The notes below the pieces were generated by a model. The model was not told where the DNA came from. It was given only the letters and a program-made list of their open reading frames with translations, and did no database searches. The position numbers were made by a program, and so were the translations under genes. Of a stretch of DNA of 64,000 bases, positions 8,806 through 17,201 are shown piece by piece; the first letter of the stretch is position 1, and each line of letters begins with the position of its first letter. This stretch comes from Hymenobacter fodinae. Lineage in GTDB: Bacteria; Bacteroidota; Bacteroidia; Cytophagales; Hymenobacteraceae. The DNA lies in the NCBI RefSeq assembly GCF_004745825.1, contig NZ_SRLA01000006.1, positions 248,001 to 312,000 on the forward strand, written 5' to 3'.

Positions 8806-9660
8806 ATGCTCCACCTCACCGAATGCCCCCGCGACGCCATGCAGGGCTGGCCGACGTTTATTCCCACCGCTGATAAGATTGCCTACCTCAACGCCTTGCT
8901 GCGGGTTGGTTTCCAGACCCTCGACTTTGGCTCCTTCGTGTCGCCGAAAGCCATTCCGCAACTCGCCGATACCGCAGAGGTGCTCGACGGGCTCGACCTA
9001 GGCCAGTCGGGCACGCACTTGCTGGCCATTGTGGCTAACCTGCGCGGGGCCGAAACCGCAGCTCAGCACCCCCAAATTCGGTATATCGGGTTTCCCCTGT
9101 CGGTTTCCGAGACCTTCCAGCAGCGCAACACCAATAAGAGCATTGCCCAGGCCCTCGATGATGTGGCGCGCATGCAGGAGTTGTGCGCCCGCACCGGGCA
9201 GGAGCAGGTAGTGTACCTGAGCATGGGCTTTGGTAACCCCTACGGCGACCCGTGGAGCCCCAGTGTGCTGGGAGAGTTTACTCAGAAACTAGCCGATCTG
9301 AACGTGGGAATCGTGGCCCTGTCGGATACCATTGGGGCCTCCACGCCCGCCACCATCAGCCCGGCCTTCCAAGAACTGACGGGGGCTTTTCCTGACATCC
9401 GCTTCGGTGCCCACCTGCACACCACCCCCGATACCTGGCAGGAGAAAGTGCAGGCGGCCTACGAGGCTGGCTGCCGTCATTTTGACGGAGCGCTAGGTGG
9501 CTACGGCGGCTGCCCCATGGCCGCTGATCAGCTCACTGGGAACATGCCCACCGAGCGCCTCATAGAGTTTGGGGTAACAGTAGAGGAGGAGCCCGTGCTT
9601 AACTTGGAAGCCCTAACAGATGCCTTAGAGCTAAATCAGCGCATTTTTGCGGTTCATTAA
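8806..9660 (+). CDS. Hydroxymethylglutaryl-CoA lyase
   Basis: A 284-residue TIM-barrel enzyme that splits HMG-CoA into acetyl-CoA and acetoacetate, the last step of leucine breakdown. The start at 8806 puts the first strand and the catalytic arginine at the beginning (TECPRDAMQG, matching the family PRDG(L/M)Q). Metal-binding histidines are in GAHLHTTPD, and the lyase signature with the catalytic cysteine is GGYGGCPMA. All family hallmarks are present. The gene following it is a Fe-S protein of the LutA type, separated by a long palindrome. No other leucine-degradation gene is in the window. Confidence 0.9.
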   Translation: MLHLTECPRDAMQGWPTFIPTADKIAYLNALLRVGFQTLDFGSFVSPKAIPQLADTAEVLDGLDLGQSGTHLLAIVANLRGAETAAQHPQIRYIGFPLSVSETFQQRNTNKSIAQALDDVARMQELCARTGQEQVVYLSMGFGNPYGDPWSPSVLGEFTQKLADLNVGIVALSDTIGASTPATISPAFQELTGAFPDIRFGAHLHTTPDTWQEKVQAAYEAGCRHFDGALGGYGGCPMAADQLTGNMPTERLIEFGVTVEEEPVLNLEALTDALELNQRIFAVH

Positions 9661-9668
9661 CCGTACTT

Positions 9669-9735
9669 TGTCATTCCTACGCCAGAGGAAACTGGGTTAG
9701 CCTCCAGACCAGTTTCCTCTGGCGTAGGAATGACA
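9669..9735. repeat. Perfect 27-bp inverted repeat (REP-like)
   Basis: Bases 9669-9695 are the exact reverse complement of 9709-9735, with a 13-base loop. The outer part reads TGTCATTCCTACGCC. There is no T-run after either arm. It lies in the 88-base gap between two same-strand genes. The GTCAT-starting arms resemble intergenic palindromes common in Hymenobacter and relatives, so it is more likely a REP-type repeat than a simple terminator. Confidence 0.8.
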
Positions 9736-9748
9736 TTCTTCTTTTCCT

Positions 9749-10486
9749 ATGCCAGCCCCTCAAGTCGACCTGTTTATTCCTTGCTTCGTAGATCAACTGT
9801 TTCCGGAAACCGCCATGAACATGGTGAAAGTGCTGGAAGCGGTGGGCTGCGAAGTGCATTACAACGCCGCCCAAACTTGCTGCGGGCAGCCCGCCTACAA
9901 TGCCGGCTACAAACAGCAGAGCCGGGAGGTAGCCTGCAAATTCCTCGACGATTTTCCCACGCAGCAGGAGCGCTACATCGTGAGCCCCTCAGCCTCTTGC
10001 ATTGGAATGGTGCGCAACACCTACGCCGAGTTGTTTGAAGGCACTCCCGAAGCAGGTCGCTACCACGGTGTAGAGCGACGGGCGTTTGAAATGACGGAGT
10101 TTCTGGTAGATGTACTGGGTGTGAAGACCATCCCACAGGCGCGGTTACAGGGCAAATACACCTACCACGACTCCTGCTCGGCCCTGCGGGAGTGCGGCAT
10201 CCGCGAAGCACCTCGCCTGTTGCTCGACGCTGTACCTGGCCTAGAGCGCCTGGAAATGGCCGAAACCGAAACCTGCTGCGGATTCGGGGGGACTTTCGCC
10301 GTGAAGTTTGAAGCCATATCCGTCGCTATGGCCGAGCAAAAGGTAGAACACGCCCTGGCCACCGGCGCCGACTACCTCATCAGCACCGACACGAGCTGCC
10401 TCATGCACCTCGACGCCTATATCCGCCGCGAGAAAAAGCCGATCAAAACCCTGCACGTGGCTGATGTGCTAGCCAGTGGCTGGTAG
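9749..10486 (+). CDS. LutA/YkgE-like (Fe-S)-binding oxidoreductase subunit
   Basis: A 245-residue cytoplasmic protein with the two CCG domains of the LutA/GlpC/HdrB superfamily: CCGQPAYN near residue 46 and CCGFGGTF near residue 177, with additional cysteines (SASCIGM, HDSCSALRECG, TDTSCLMH). In LutABC the protein takes part in L-lactate oxidation. No LutB or LutC is nearby, so either the partners are elsewhere or this orphan serves another dehydrogenase. It follows HMG-CoA lyase on the same strand after the palindrome at 9669. Confidence 0.85.
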   Translation: MPAPQVDLFIPCFVDQLFPETAMNMVKVLEAVGCEVHYNAAQTCCGQPAYNAGYKQQSREVACKFLDDFPTQQERYIVSPSASCIGMVRNTYAELFEGTPEAGRYHGVERRAFEMTEFLVDVLGVKTIPQARLQGKYTYHDSCSALRECGIREAPRLLLDAVPGLERLEMAETETCCGFGGTFAVKFEAISVAMAEQKVEHALATGADYLISTDTSCLMHLDAYIRREKKPIKTLHVADVLASGW

Positions 10487-10505
10487 GCCAGTAGGTAGCG
10501 CACGC

Positions 10506-11246
10506 ATGAAAAGGCTCTTGCTAACATGGGTGACTTACCTAGGAGCAGTGGCTTTGCTCTCCTGCCAAACGGGACCCAGCCAGCTAATAGGGGTTGGTGC
10601 CAAAAACTCTGCTGAGGCTAAGCCCGAAATTTTCACCCAAAACAAAGAGTTTGTCTATCAGGTGAGCCGTTTTAAGGACGGCCGGGCCATCATAACAGAT
10701 ACGGTGGTACTCACCTCCATAGGCACTGCCTGGAAGATGGACACCACGCAGAAGGAAATAGGGTGGAGCAGCAAAGTTAGTGGTACTCAAAGTGGTACTG
10801 GCGTGGAAGAAAGCCCAAGTGGGGTCTGGATACATCCGCCGCGGTTTGACGAGTACGCTATTCTGGAATTGAGTCCATTTCCGGAGGTGAGGCTGCCGTT
10901 CAGCGTAGGACAGGAATGGGACTGGGAATTAAGCGTTGGCTCACACTGGTCGAACCCGGCCTGGGCCGTATGGAAGGACCGCATGGTGGTACGATCTCAC
11001 TACAAAGCTGGCGGCGAAAAAAACATTCAGACGCGCCTAGGCCAGTTGACATGCTACGAGGTTACGGCTGTGGCCACTTGCACGGCTGGCAAAACCACCC
11101 TAGTTCTCCTGTTTCATCCGCAATACGGATTCGTGGAGCTCGACTACCGGAACATGGACGGGAAACGGATGCGGTTTCAATTGGTGTCGTCCGGAATAAT
11201 CAATGAATTTCACGGGGCAACCTACTTCGATAAGCCCCTTCCTTGA
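10506..11246 (+). CDS. Lipoprotein of unknown function
   Basis: A 246-residue protein. The start at 10506 gives MKRLLLTW, a hydrophobic run and the lipobox ALLSC. The mature part is beta-rich with many tryptophans (DWELSVGSHWSNPAW) and ends in a segment like the TapB/DUF3108 type (TCYEVTA...FHPQYGFVELDY), where a conserved cysteine and a description of a residual value are typical. No firm family assignment. It begins 19 bases after the LutA-like gene, so they may share a transcript, although a functional link is not evident. Confidence 0.65.
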   Translation: MKRLLLTWVTYLGAVALLSCQTGPSQLIGVGAKNSAEAKPEIFTQNKEFVYQVSRFKDGRAIITDTVVLTSIGTAWKMDTTQKEIGWSSKVSGTQSGTGVEESPSGVWIHPPRFDEYAILELSPFPEVRLPFSVGQEWDWELSVGSHWSNPAWAVWKDRMVVRSHYKAGGEKNIQTRLGQLTCYEVTAVATCTAGKTTLVLLFHPQYGFVELDYRNMDGKRMRFQLVSSGIINEFHGATYFDKPLP

Positions 11247-11247
11247 C

Positions 11248-11290
11248 AACACACGGCCTGCTCTTTCTGAGAAGGAGCAGGCCGTGTGTT
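11248..11290. terminator. Bidirectional terminator
   Basis: A 16-bp perfect stem (AACACACGGCCTGCTC and its complement) with an 11-base loop, between the convergent lipoprotein gene and dapA. Confidence 0.85.
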
Positions 11291-11340
11291 GAGAAATCCG
11301 TAAAGCAGCCGCTGAGCAGTAGCAGCCGAAGCCAGGTGGC

Positions 11341-12204
11341 CTAGAGCAGTTTCTGGATACGCATTTGTAAGCCTTCGGTGGCCTCGACCAGCGGCAGGCG
11401 AACCGTGGCAGCGCAAATGCCTAAGCCTGCCAAGGCTGCTTTTACTCCCACGGGGTTACTTTCCTCATACATCAGCGGGTTGAGCTCCACGAAGTCGAAG
11501 AGAAGTTGGCTGGCCGCCTTGAAGTCACCGGCCAGGGCGTGGCGGGTCATGTCAGAGAAGCGGCGCGGGAAGGCATTAGCCAATACAGAGATGATACCCA
11601 CGGCCCCAAAGCTGATCAGTGAAGTAGTCATCATATCATCCCCCGAAATCAGTAGGAAGTCGGCAGGCTTGGCGGCGGCAATGGCAATGCACTGCTCTAA
11701 GTTGCCGCTGGCTTCCTTGATGCCGATGATGTTAGGGTGCTGGGCTAGCTGCAGAGTAGTGGCGGCGGTGAGGTTGGAACTCGTACGGCCGGGTACGTTA
11801 TACAGCAGCACTGGTACCGGCGAGGCATCTGCAATGCGCTGGTAGTGGGCCACAATGCCGCGCTGGCTGGGTTTGTTGTAGTAGGGGCTGGCCGAGAGCA
11901 AAGCCGAAATGCCGGTTAGGTCGGTGCTTTGGATGGTGCGCACCACGGCGGCGGTGTCGTTGCCGCCAATGCCGTACACCAGCGGCACCCGGTCGGCGGC
12001 TTGCTCGCGCACTACGCGCAGTATCTCGGCCTTTTCCTCGGTGGTGAGGGTCGGCGACTCGGCCGTGGTGCCGTTGATAACGAGGTATTCTACCCCGCCA
12101 TCGAGGGTGAAATCGACCAGGCGGCGCAGGGCGTCGTAGTCGACGGCGTAATCAGAAGTGAAGGGAGTAACGAGGGCTACACCAGTGCCACGGAGTTTGT
12201 CCAT
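11341..12204 (-). CDS. dapA: 4-hydroxy-tetrahydrodipicolinate synthase
   Basis: A 287-residue TIM-barrel aldolase that condenses pyruvate with aspartate semialdehyde in the lysine and diaminopimelate pathway. It carries the Schiff-base lysine K163 (GIKEASG), Y135 (LLYNVPGRT), the T-T pair in NGTTAES and the pyruvate-site arginine of NVPGRTSSN. Length is normal. The ATG at 12204 is the natural start, giving MDKLRGTGVALVTPF at the first strand. It is monocistronic, convergent with the lipoprotein gene and divergent from the polysaccharide deacetylase. Confidence 0.95.
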   Translation of the reverse strand: MDKLRGTGVALVTPFTSDYAVDYDALRRLVDFTLDGGVEYLVINGTTAESPTLTTEEKAEILRVVREQAADRVPLVYGIGGNDTAAVVRTIQSTDLTGISALLSASPYYNKPSQRGIVAHYQRIADASPVPVLLYNVPGRTSSNLTAATTLQLAQHPNIIGIKEASGNLEQCIAIAAAKPADFLLISGDDMMTTSLISFGAVGIISVLANAFPRRFSDMTRHALAGDFKAASQLLFDFVELNPLMYEESNPVGVKAALAGLGICAATVRLPLVEATEGLQMRIQKLL

Positions 12205-12329
12205 GCGGGAAATTAGCGGTTGATTTGTAGTAGGGAAGACCCGCAGCGAAGGTACTATACCCGCGGCGAAGGTCAGCTCGTTTCCTTCAAAAGTTCGGCT
12301 CCCCTAGGCCGGTCGCGTTAACCCCGTTC

Positions 12330-13256
12330 ATGAAGTTTACCACTTACCCGTTACTGGCTGCGGCCACTATTACGGCGCTCAGCGCCCTCTCTTCCTGCAA
12401 CGACGCTAAAACGGCTACGGCCGCCGAAAACGCTGCTTCGGCCACCGCCATTGCCGCCGACTCGGCCTCCACGGCCACCATTACTACGGCCGGCAACGCC
12501 ACCGCCGCCGACGTAAGCACGGGCAGCCCAGCAACCATTCCGGCCAGCAAGCGCGCCGATGCCGCCACCATTCTGGCCCGGCCTCAGGTGCCCATCCTGT
12601 GCTACCACCAAATCCGCGACTGGCGCGCCAAAGATTCGAAGGGGGCTAAAGACTACATTGTGCCCGTGGAGCAGTTTAAGGCCCAGATCAAGATGTTGGC
12701 TGACTCCGGCTACCACGCTATTCTGCCCGACCAGCTATTTGCCTACCTGACCACCGGGGCTCCGCTGCCGAGCAAGCCCATCATGCTCACCTTCGACGAC
12801 ACCGACCTCGACCAGTTCACTATTGCCCGGCCCACGTTGGACAAGTATGGCTTTAAGGCCGTGTACTTTGTGATGACGGTGAGCCTAGGCCGGCCCAACT
12901 ACATGACCAAGGCGCAGGTAAAGCAGCTCTCGGATGAGGGCAACGTTATCGGCTCGCACACCTGGGACCACCACAACGTAAAGAAATACCAGGGCCAAGA
13001 TTGGGTGACGCAGATTGAGAAGCCCACCAAGCAGCTGGAAGAAATTACGGGTAAGAAAATCAACTACTTCGCGTATCCCTTCGGCCTCTGGAATCCCGAG
13101 GCTTTCCCTGAGTTGAAGAAGCGAGGCATGGACGCGGCCTTCGTGCTAGCCGAAAAGCGCGACCAGCAAGACCCGCTGTTCACCATCCGCCGCATTATTG
13201 CCAGCGGTTACTGGAGCCCCCGCACCCTGCACAACAGCATCGTGCAAAGCTTCTAG
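12330..13256 (+). CDS. Polysaccharide deacetylase lipoprotein with Ala/Thr-rich linker
   Basis: A 308-residue NodB-fold (CE4) enzyme that removes acetyl groups from a polysaccharide. The signal ends in the lipobox LSSC. Residues about 25-85 form a low-complexity linker of Ala, Thr and Ser that should hold the domain away from the membrane. The catalytic domain shows LTFDDTD (motif 1 aspartates), HTWDHHN (HxxxH metal site) and FAYPFG. Together with the YHQIR start of the domain this looks like the PgaB/IcaB type, acting on poly-N-acetylglucosamine-like chains, but that is inference. The TAG stop overlaps a CTAGGCC copy and is followed by a very strong terminator. Confidence 0.88.
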   Translation: MKFTTYPLLAAATITALSALSSCNDAKTATAAENAASATAIAADSASTATITTAGNATAADVSTGSPATIPASKRADAATILARPQVPILCYHQIRDWRAKDSKGAKDYIVPVEQFKAQIKMLADSGYHAILPDQLFAYLTTGAPLPSKPIMLTFDDTDLDQFTIARPTLDKYGFKAVYFVMTVSLGRPNYMTKAQVKQLSDEGNVIGSHTWDHHNVKKYQGQDWVTQIEKPTKQLEEITGKKINYFAYPFGLWNPEAFPELKKRGMDAAFVLAEKRDQQDPLFTIRRIIASGYWSPRTLHNSIVQSF

Positions 13257-13293
13257 GCCACTACTGTGTGGGCCATATGGCTCGCGCCAGATA

Positions 13294-13341
13294 AAATAAA
13301 ACAGCCCCACCATCCCATGGGATGGTGGGGCTGTTTTATTT
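13294..13341. terminator. Bidirectional terminator
   Basis: A 21-bp perfect stem starting AAATAAAACAGCCCC with T-runs on both strands. It separates the convergent deacetylase and the 101-residue protein gene; the right arm reaches six bases into the latter's stop end. Confidence 0.92.
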
Positions 13342-13641
13342 GACAAGTTCAAAGAAGTCGGGTGGTAAGTTCTGCAGCGTGGTGAGAACCTCGTCACGGA
13401 CTGCTTCAGAGGGGCAAGCAAACGACAAACTCCAGTTGTCAAGGTCGAAGCTGGCCTCCGTGCCCAGGACCTGAAAGTCGGCAAAGTACCCGTCCAGCGT
13501 ACCCACCACGGACGGTAAGGGGAACTGATAGATATTGGCGAGGTAGGCCAGCACCAGTTGAAATAAAGCGGTTTTAACGGGCTCCATTTCAATGCTAGGC
13601 CACTGGTTGCCAACCCAGCGGCTGGGGAAGAACTGCACCAT
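13336..13641 (-). CDS. Hypothetical protein, 101 residues
   Basis: A small soluble protein without signal peptide. It contains aromatic, alternating segments (FQVLGTEASFDLDNWSLSF) and a C-terminal helix (SEAVRDEVLTTLQNL). I do not recognise a family. It starts five bases before the stop of the rhodanese gene in reading order, so the two are probably cotranscribed. Confidence 0.65.
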   Translation of the reverse strand: MVQFFPSRWVGNQWPSIEMEPVKTALFQLVLAYLANIYQFPLPSVVGTLDGYFADFQVLGTEASFDLDNWSLSFACPSEAVRDEVLTTLQNLPPDFFELVK

Positions 13642-13646
13642 GCAGG

Positions 13647-14078
13647 TTACTCAGCCTTCAGACCACCTTCCTGCAACGTTTTGAAGGCACCAGCGTTGAG
13701 AACCTTCTTAATACCCTTTTCCTGGAAGAGCGCCGCCGCTTTGCCGCTGCGGTTGCCGGAGGCGCAGTATAGGACGTAAGTTTTAGTAGGATCAAGCTGG
13801 CTTACTTGGGCGGCAAAGTCAGCGGCTCGAAAATTTACGTTGCGCGCGTTGCTGAGGTGGCCGGCCGCAAATTCTTCCGGCGTACGCACATCCAGCAGTA
13901 CCACGCCCGATTGAGCCAGAGCCTGCTGTACGGCCGCCAATGGAGCTATGGGCACCGCAGGGGCGGCAGGGGCAGCAGCAGTGGCAGGTGTTGCGGGTGC
14001 CGTTTGGGTCTGCCCCTGCGCAAAGGCGCCGGTGGCGGCCAGGAAGAAAACGGAGGCTAGAACTGTGGAGCGGAGCAT
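13647..14078 (-). CDS. Secreted single-domain rhodanese
   Basis: A 143-residue exported protein. The internal ATG at 14078 is preferred because it gives a signal peptide ending GAFAQ; upstream codons are arginine-rich and unlike a signal. An Ala/Pro/Thr linker of about 25 residues precedes a rhodanese domain with LLDVRTPEEF, GHLSNARNV and the active-site loop CASGNRSG, whose cysteine carries the persulfide in sulfurtransferases. A periplasmic location suggests a role in sulfur or thiol handling there. Likely operonic with the 101-residue protein downstream. Confidence 0.87.
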   Translation of the reverse strand: MLRSTVLASVFFLAATGAFAQGQTQTAPATPATAAAPAAPAVPIAPLAAVQQALAQSGVVLLDVRTPEEFAAGHLSNARNVNFRAADFAAQVSQLDPTKTYVLYCASGNRSGKAAALFQEKGIKKVLNAGAFKTLQEGGLKAE

Positions 14079-14231
14079 AAACAAAACGAAGTGAGAAAGG
14101 AAGAAGGCAGAAGGAAACACCGGCGGCTGCGGGCGTGTGGTAACTGGCCTAGCCAACAGAATGTTCCTCCGCGGACGCACTAGCCATAAGCTGGCGGATG
14201 CGTCCGGTTGGCTACCTAGGAACGAGAAAGC

Positions 14232-16394
14232 CTAAAACAAAGAGCCTTGCTGGCCTAGGCCACCACTTGGCTTGCCTTCGGGAGTAGTGTCGTCGGTAGG
14301 GTCGGGGGCCGGAAGTAGGTCAGCCGTCAGCAAAGAGGGGGCGTCAGTTGATTCGTCCTCCTCGGGGGCATTGGTGGTAGTGGGCAACATAGCTAGCAGG
14401 TCGGCCTCGGAAATGATGGGCACCTTCAGCTCAGTGGCTTTTTCGCGCTTGGCAGGGCCCATTTTGTCGCCAGCCACCAGGTAGCTGAGCTTCTTGCTAA
14501 TGCTGCCCGTCACTTTACCACCGTGCTGCTGAATGAGCTGCTGCAGGTCTTCGCGGCTGTACTGCTCAAATACGCCCGAAAGCACAAACGTGAGTCCTGC
14601 CAGTCGGTCGCTGACGGCCTGCGGAGCTTCCCCGGTCAGGGCCATCTGCACGCCGGCGGCCCGTAGGCCACTGATCAGGGCTTGGTTTTCGGGCTCCTGG
14701 AACCACGCCGCCGCCGATTCGGCAATAACGCCACCCACCTCGGGCACGGCGGCCAGCTCTGTGGCGCTGGCGGCGCTGAGGGCTTCCATAGTGCGGTAGT
14801 GGGCGGCCAGCTTTTCAGCTACGGTTTCACCTACGTACCGGATGCCCAACCCAAACAGCACCCGATCAAACGGCACCTGCTTGCTTTGCTCTAGGCCAGT
14901 TACCAAGCGCTGCACCGACTTTTCACCCATGCGCTCCAGTTGTGCCAGCTCGGCGGCTTTGGCCGGCAGGTCGTAGAGGCTGGCGGCGTCGGTCACGAGG
15001 CCTAGGTCGAAGAAGCGACCCACGGTTTCTGCTCCCAGTCCATCAATGTTCATGGCCTTGCGCGACACAAAGTGCTCCAGACGGGCCTTCTGCTGGGGCG
15101 GGCAGCCCCGGTCGTTGGGGCAGCGGAAGTGCGCCTCACCCTCCGGCCGAATCAGGGGAGTTCCGCAGGCGGGGCACTCAGTGGGGTACTGAATGGGTTG
15201 ACTGTCGGCAGGCCTAGCGCTCAAATCAACGCCCGTAATTTTCGGAATAATTTCGCCGCCTTTCTCCACGAATACCATGTCGCCGAGGCGTAAGTCGAGG
15301 GCCGCAATTTGGTTGGCGTTGTGCACAGAGGCGCGCTTTACCACGGTGCCGGCCAGCGGCACGGGGTCGAGGAGAGCCACGGGCGTTACAGCGCCGGTGC
15401 GGCCCACCTGGTACTGAATGCTGTTGAGGCGGGTGCGGGCTGCCTCGGCCGGGTACTTGTAGGCAATAGCCCAGCGCGGGCTCTTGGCCGTGAAGCCGAG
15501 AATTTCCTGCTGCCGGAAATCATCTACTTTGATTACGATGCCATCGGTAGCCACGGGTAGGGTGAAGCGCTGCTTGTCCCACTCGTGCACAAAATCCAAC
15601 ACCTCCTCAATGGAATGGCAGCGGCGCCAAGTGTCGGAAACGGGTAGCCCCCAACTCAGCATGGCCTCCAAGGCCGCGCTGTGGGTAGGGAAGCTGGTGC
15701 GGCTAGAGGTCAGGTAAGAATAGGCGTAGAACCGTAGGCGGCGGGCTGCTACCAGGGCGGAATCTTGCAACTTGAGGGCCCCGCTGGCCGCGTTGCGCGG
15801 GTTAGCCAGCAGCTGCTCCCCGTTGGCTTCGCGCTCAGTATTTAACTCGGCAAATACCGGCAGGGGCATGAAAATCTCACCGCGAACTTCAAACTCCTTT
15901 GGCTGATTGGCGGCCGGCCGTAGGTGAAGAGGGAGGTTCTTGATGGTGCGCACATTATTGGTTACCACGTCGCCGCGGGTGCCGTCGCCGCGCGTTACGC
16001 CCTGGGTGAGCTGCCCATCCTGGTAGGTGAGGCTCATGGCCACGCCATCAAATTTAAGCTCGCACACATACGTCACATCGGCGCCTTCGAGGCCCCTACG
16101 CACGCGCTCGTCAAACTCGCGCAAATCGGCCTCAGAATAGGTATTGCCAAGGCTGAGCATGGGGTAGCGGTGCTCGGCCGTTGGAAACTGTTTGGTAATG
16201 GTGCCGCCTACCCGCTGGGTGGGGGAGTTAGGATGGGCAAACTCGGGGTACTCCTTTTCCAGGCGCGCCAGCTCGGCCAGCATGTGGTCGAATTCCTGAT
16301 CTGGCACTTCGGAAATGTCGCGCTGGTAATACTGGTAATTGAGGTGGTGCAGGCGCTCAGTGAGGGCCGTTATCTGTTGCTGAATATCGGACAT
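14232..16394 (-). CDS. ligA: NAD-dependent DNA ligase
   Basis: A 720-residue ligase that seals nicks in replication and repair. Domains in order: Ia, adenylation domain with K114 (ELKFDG), OB fold, the four-cysteine zinc finger (CPACG...CPNDRGC), helix-hairpin-helix repeats and a BRCT domain (GLTFVLSGVF to about residue 670). A further 50-residue acidic, proline-rich tail follows and ends exactly in QGSLF, which matches the QxxLF type of beta-clamp-binding motif. E. coli LigA is 671 residues, so the tail is the main difference. Gene ends are clear; a CTAGGCC copy encodes part of the tail. Confidence 0.96.
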   Translation of the reverse strand: MSDIQQQITALTERLHHLNYQYYQRDISEVPDQEFDHMLAELARLEKEYPEFAHPNSPTQRVGGTITKQFPTAEHRYPMLSLGNTYSEADLREFDERVRRGLEGADVTYVCELKFDGVAMSLTYQDGQLTQGVTRGDGTRGDVVTNNVRTIKNLPLHLRPAANQPKEFEVRGEIFMPLPVFAELNTEREANGEQLLANPRNAASGALKLQDSALVAARRLRFYAYSYLTSSRTSFPTHSAALEAMLSWGLPVSDTWRRCHSIEEVLDFVHEWDKQRFTLPVATDGIVIKVDDFRQQEILGFTAKSPRWAIAYKYPAEAARTRLNSIQYQVGRTGAVTPVALLDPVPLAGTVVKRASVHNANQIAALDLRLGDMVFVEKGGEIIPKITGVDLSARPADSQPIQYPTECPACGTPLIRPEGEAHFRCPNDRGCPPQQKARLEHFVSRKAMNIDGLGAETVGRFFDLGLVTDAASLYDLPAKAAELAQLERMGEKSVQRLVTGLEQSKQVPFDRVLFGLGIRYVGETVAEKLAAHYRTMEALSAASATELAAVPEVGGVIAESAAAWFQEPENQALISGLRAAGVQMALTGEAPQAVSDRLAGLTFVLSGVFEQYSREDLQQLIQQHGGKVTGSISKKLSYLVAGDKMGPAKREKATELKVPIISEADLLAMLPTTTNAPEEDESTDAPSLLTADLLPAPDPTDDTTPEGKPSGGLGQQGSLF

Positions 16395-16600
16395 GGAACT
16401 TCGCTTGGGTGGCTCAGACGCTTACGGAGTGGGCGGCACAACGGGTAAATACTACGCCGCCAACATACGCGCAAGCTACGAATTGAGCGTCGGTGCTGCT
16501 CATAGAAACCGCCGGTACGCTAGTAGCATGGCCTATATTTTTATCAGCTGGTGGCCTAGCAGAAGGGTAGCCGGCATTGCCTAACTAGGCCTAGAACGCA

Positions 16601-16632
16601 CCGAGCCCCTTCACTGGCAGGAAAGGGCTCGG
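16601..16632 (-). terminator. Hairpin terminator of the DUF4920 gene
   Basis: CCGAGCCC pairs with GGGCTCGG across a 16-base loop, 27 bases beyond the stop of the leftward DUF4920 gene. There is no long T-run. Confidence 0.6.
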
Positions 16633-16658
16633 GAGGTAGGGTACGGCAAGTGAGTAGA

Positions 16659-17177
16659 TCAGTCGGCCACTAACACCCCATCCGCCTCGAAAGTATATTG
16701 TTGCTCTGGCTCCGTAATGGCCGCCACCTCTTGCTTCGATTTGCCGGCGTCCTGGGCGTAGTGCTGCAAGTCAGAAACCGGCACTGTTTCGCGGTGGGCC
16801 CAGCCATTAACCACCACCGTTTTGCCTACAATGTCTTTGGGCACGAAGAAGGCGTACTCCTTGAAGCGGACCCGCATGGGCTGTCCGTCCTTGGTTTTCA
16901 TCGTCAGCCAGCAGCCTTTAGCCTGGCACACCGCGTCGGCAGTGCCCACAAGCTTCACCTGGGCTGAGTCCTTGCTCCCGAGAGCCTGCTGCAGCCTCGC
17001 AATTGGTTGGGCTCCCTCAGCACTGATGGGTGCCCCGTAGGTTTTGCCCGTCAGGGCGGGGGCAGTAGAGCTGGCGGGTTCCTGAATGGCAGCTGTTTCC
17101 GGCGACGATTGGCAAGCGGCGAACGGCAAGACTGCCAGAGCCGCAGCGAAAAGGGTACGTGGCACGTGGGAGAGCAT
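16659..17177 (-). CDS. DUF4920-type lipoprotein
   Basis: A 172-residue lipoprotein (lipobox PFAAC). The mature part matches the DUF4920 pattern: GKTYGAPIS, then VKLVGTADAVCQAKGCW with the paired cysteines, then RVRFKEYAFFVPKDI and VVNGWAHRE. The function of the family is not established; the CxxxxCW pair suggests a metal- or redox-related OB-like fold. It lies just downstream of, and on the same strand as, the TapB-like gene (24-base gap), so the two are probably one transcript. Confidence 0.85.
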   Translation of the reverse strand: MLSHVPRTLFAAALAVLPFAACQSSPETAAIQEPASSTAPALTGKTYGAPISAEGAQPIARLQQALGSKDSAQVKLVGTADAVCQAKGCWLTMKTKDGQPMRVRFKEYAFFVPKDIVGKTVVVNGWAHRETVPVSDLQHYAQDAGKSKQEVAAITEPEQQYTFEADGVLVAD

Positions 17178-17201
17178 AGGTAAAGTAGAATGAGATTGGG
17201 C

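Noticed and set aside
12344..12716. Ala/Gly-rich antisense ORFs over the deacetylase N-terminus
   Set aside because: They arise from the low-complexity Ala/Thr linker of the real gene.
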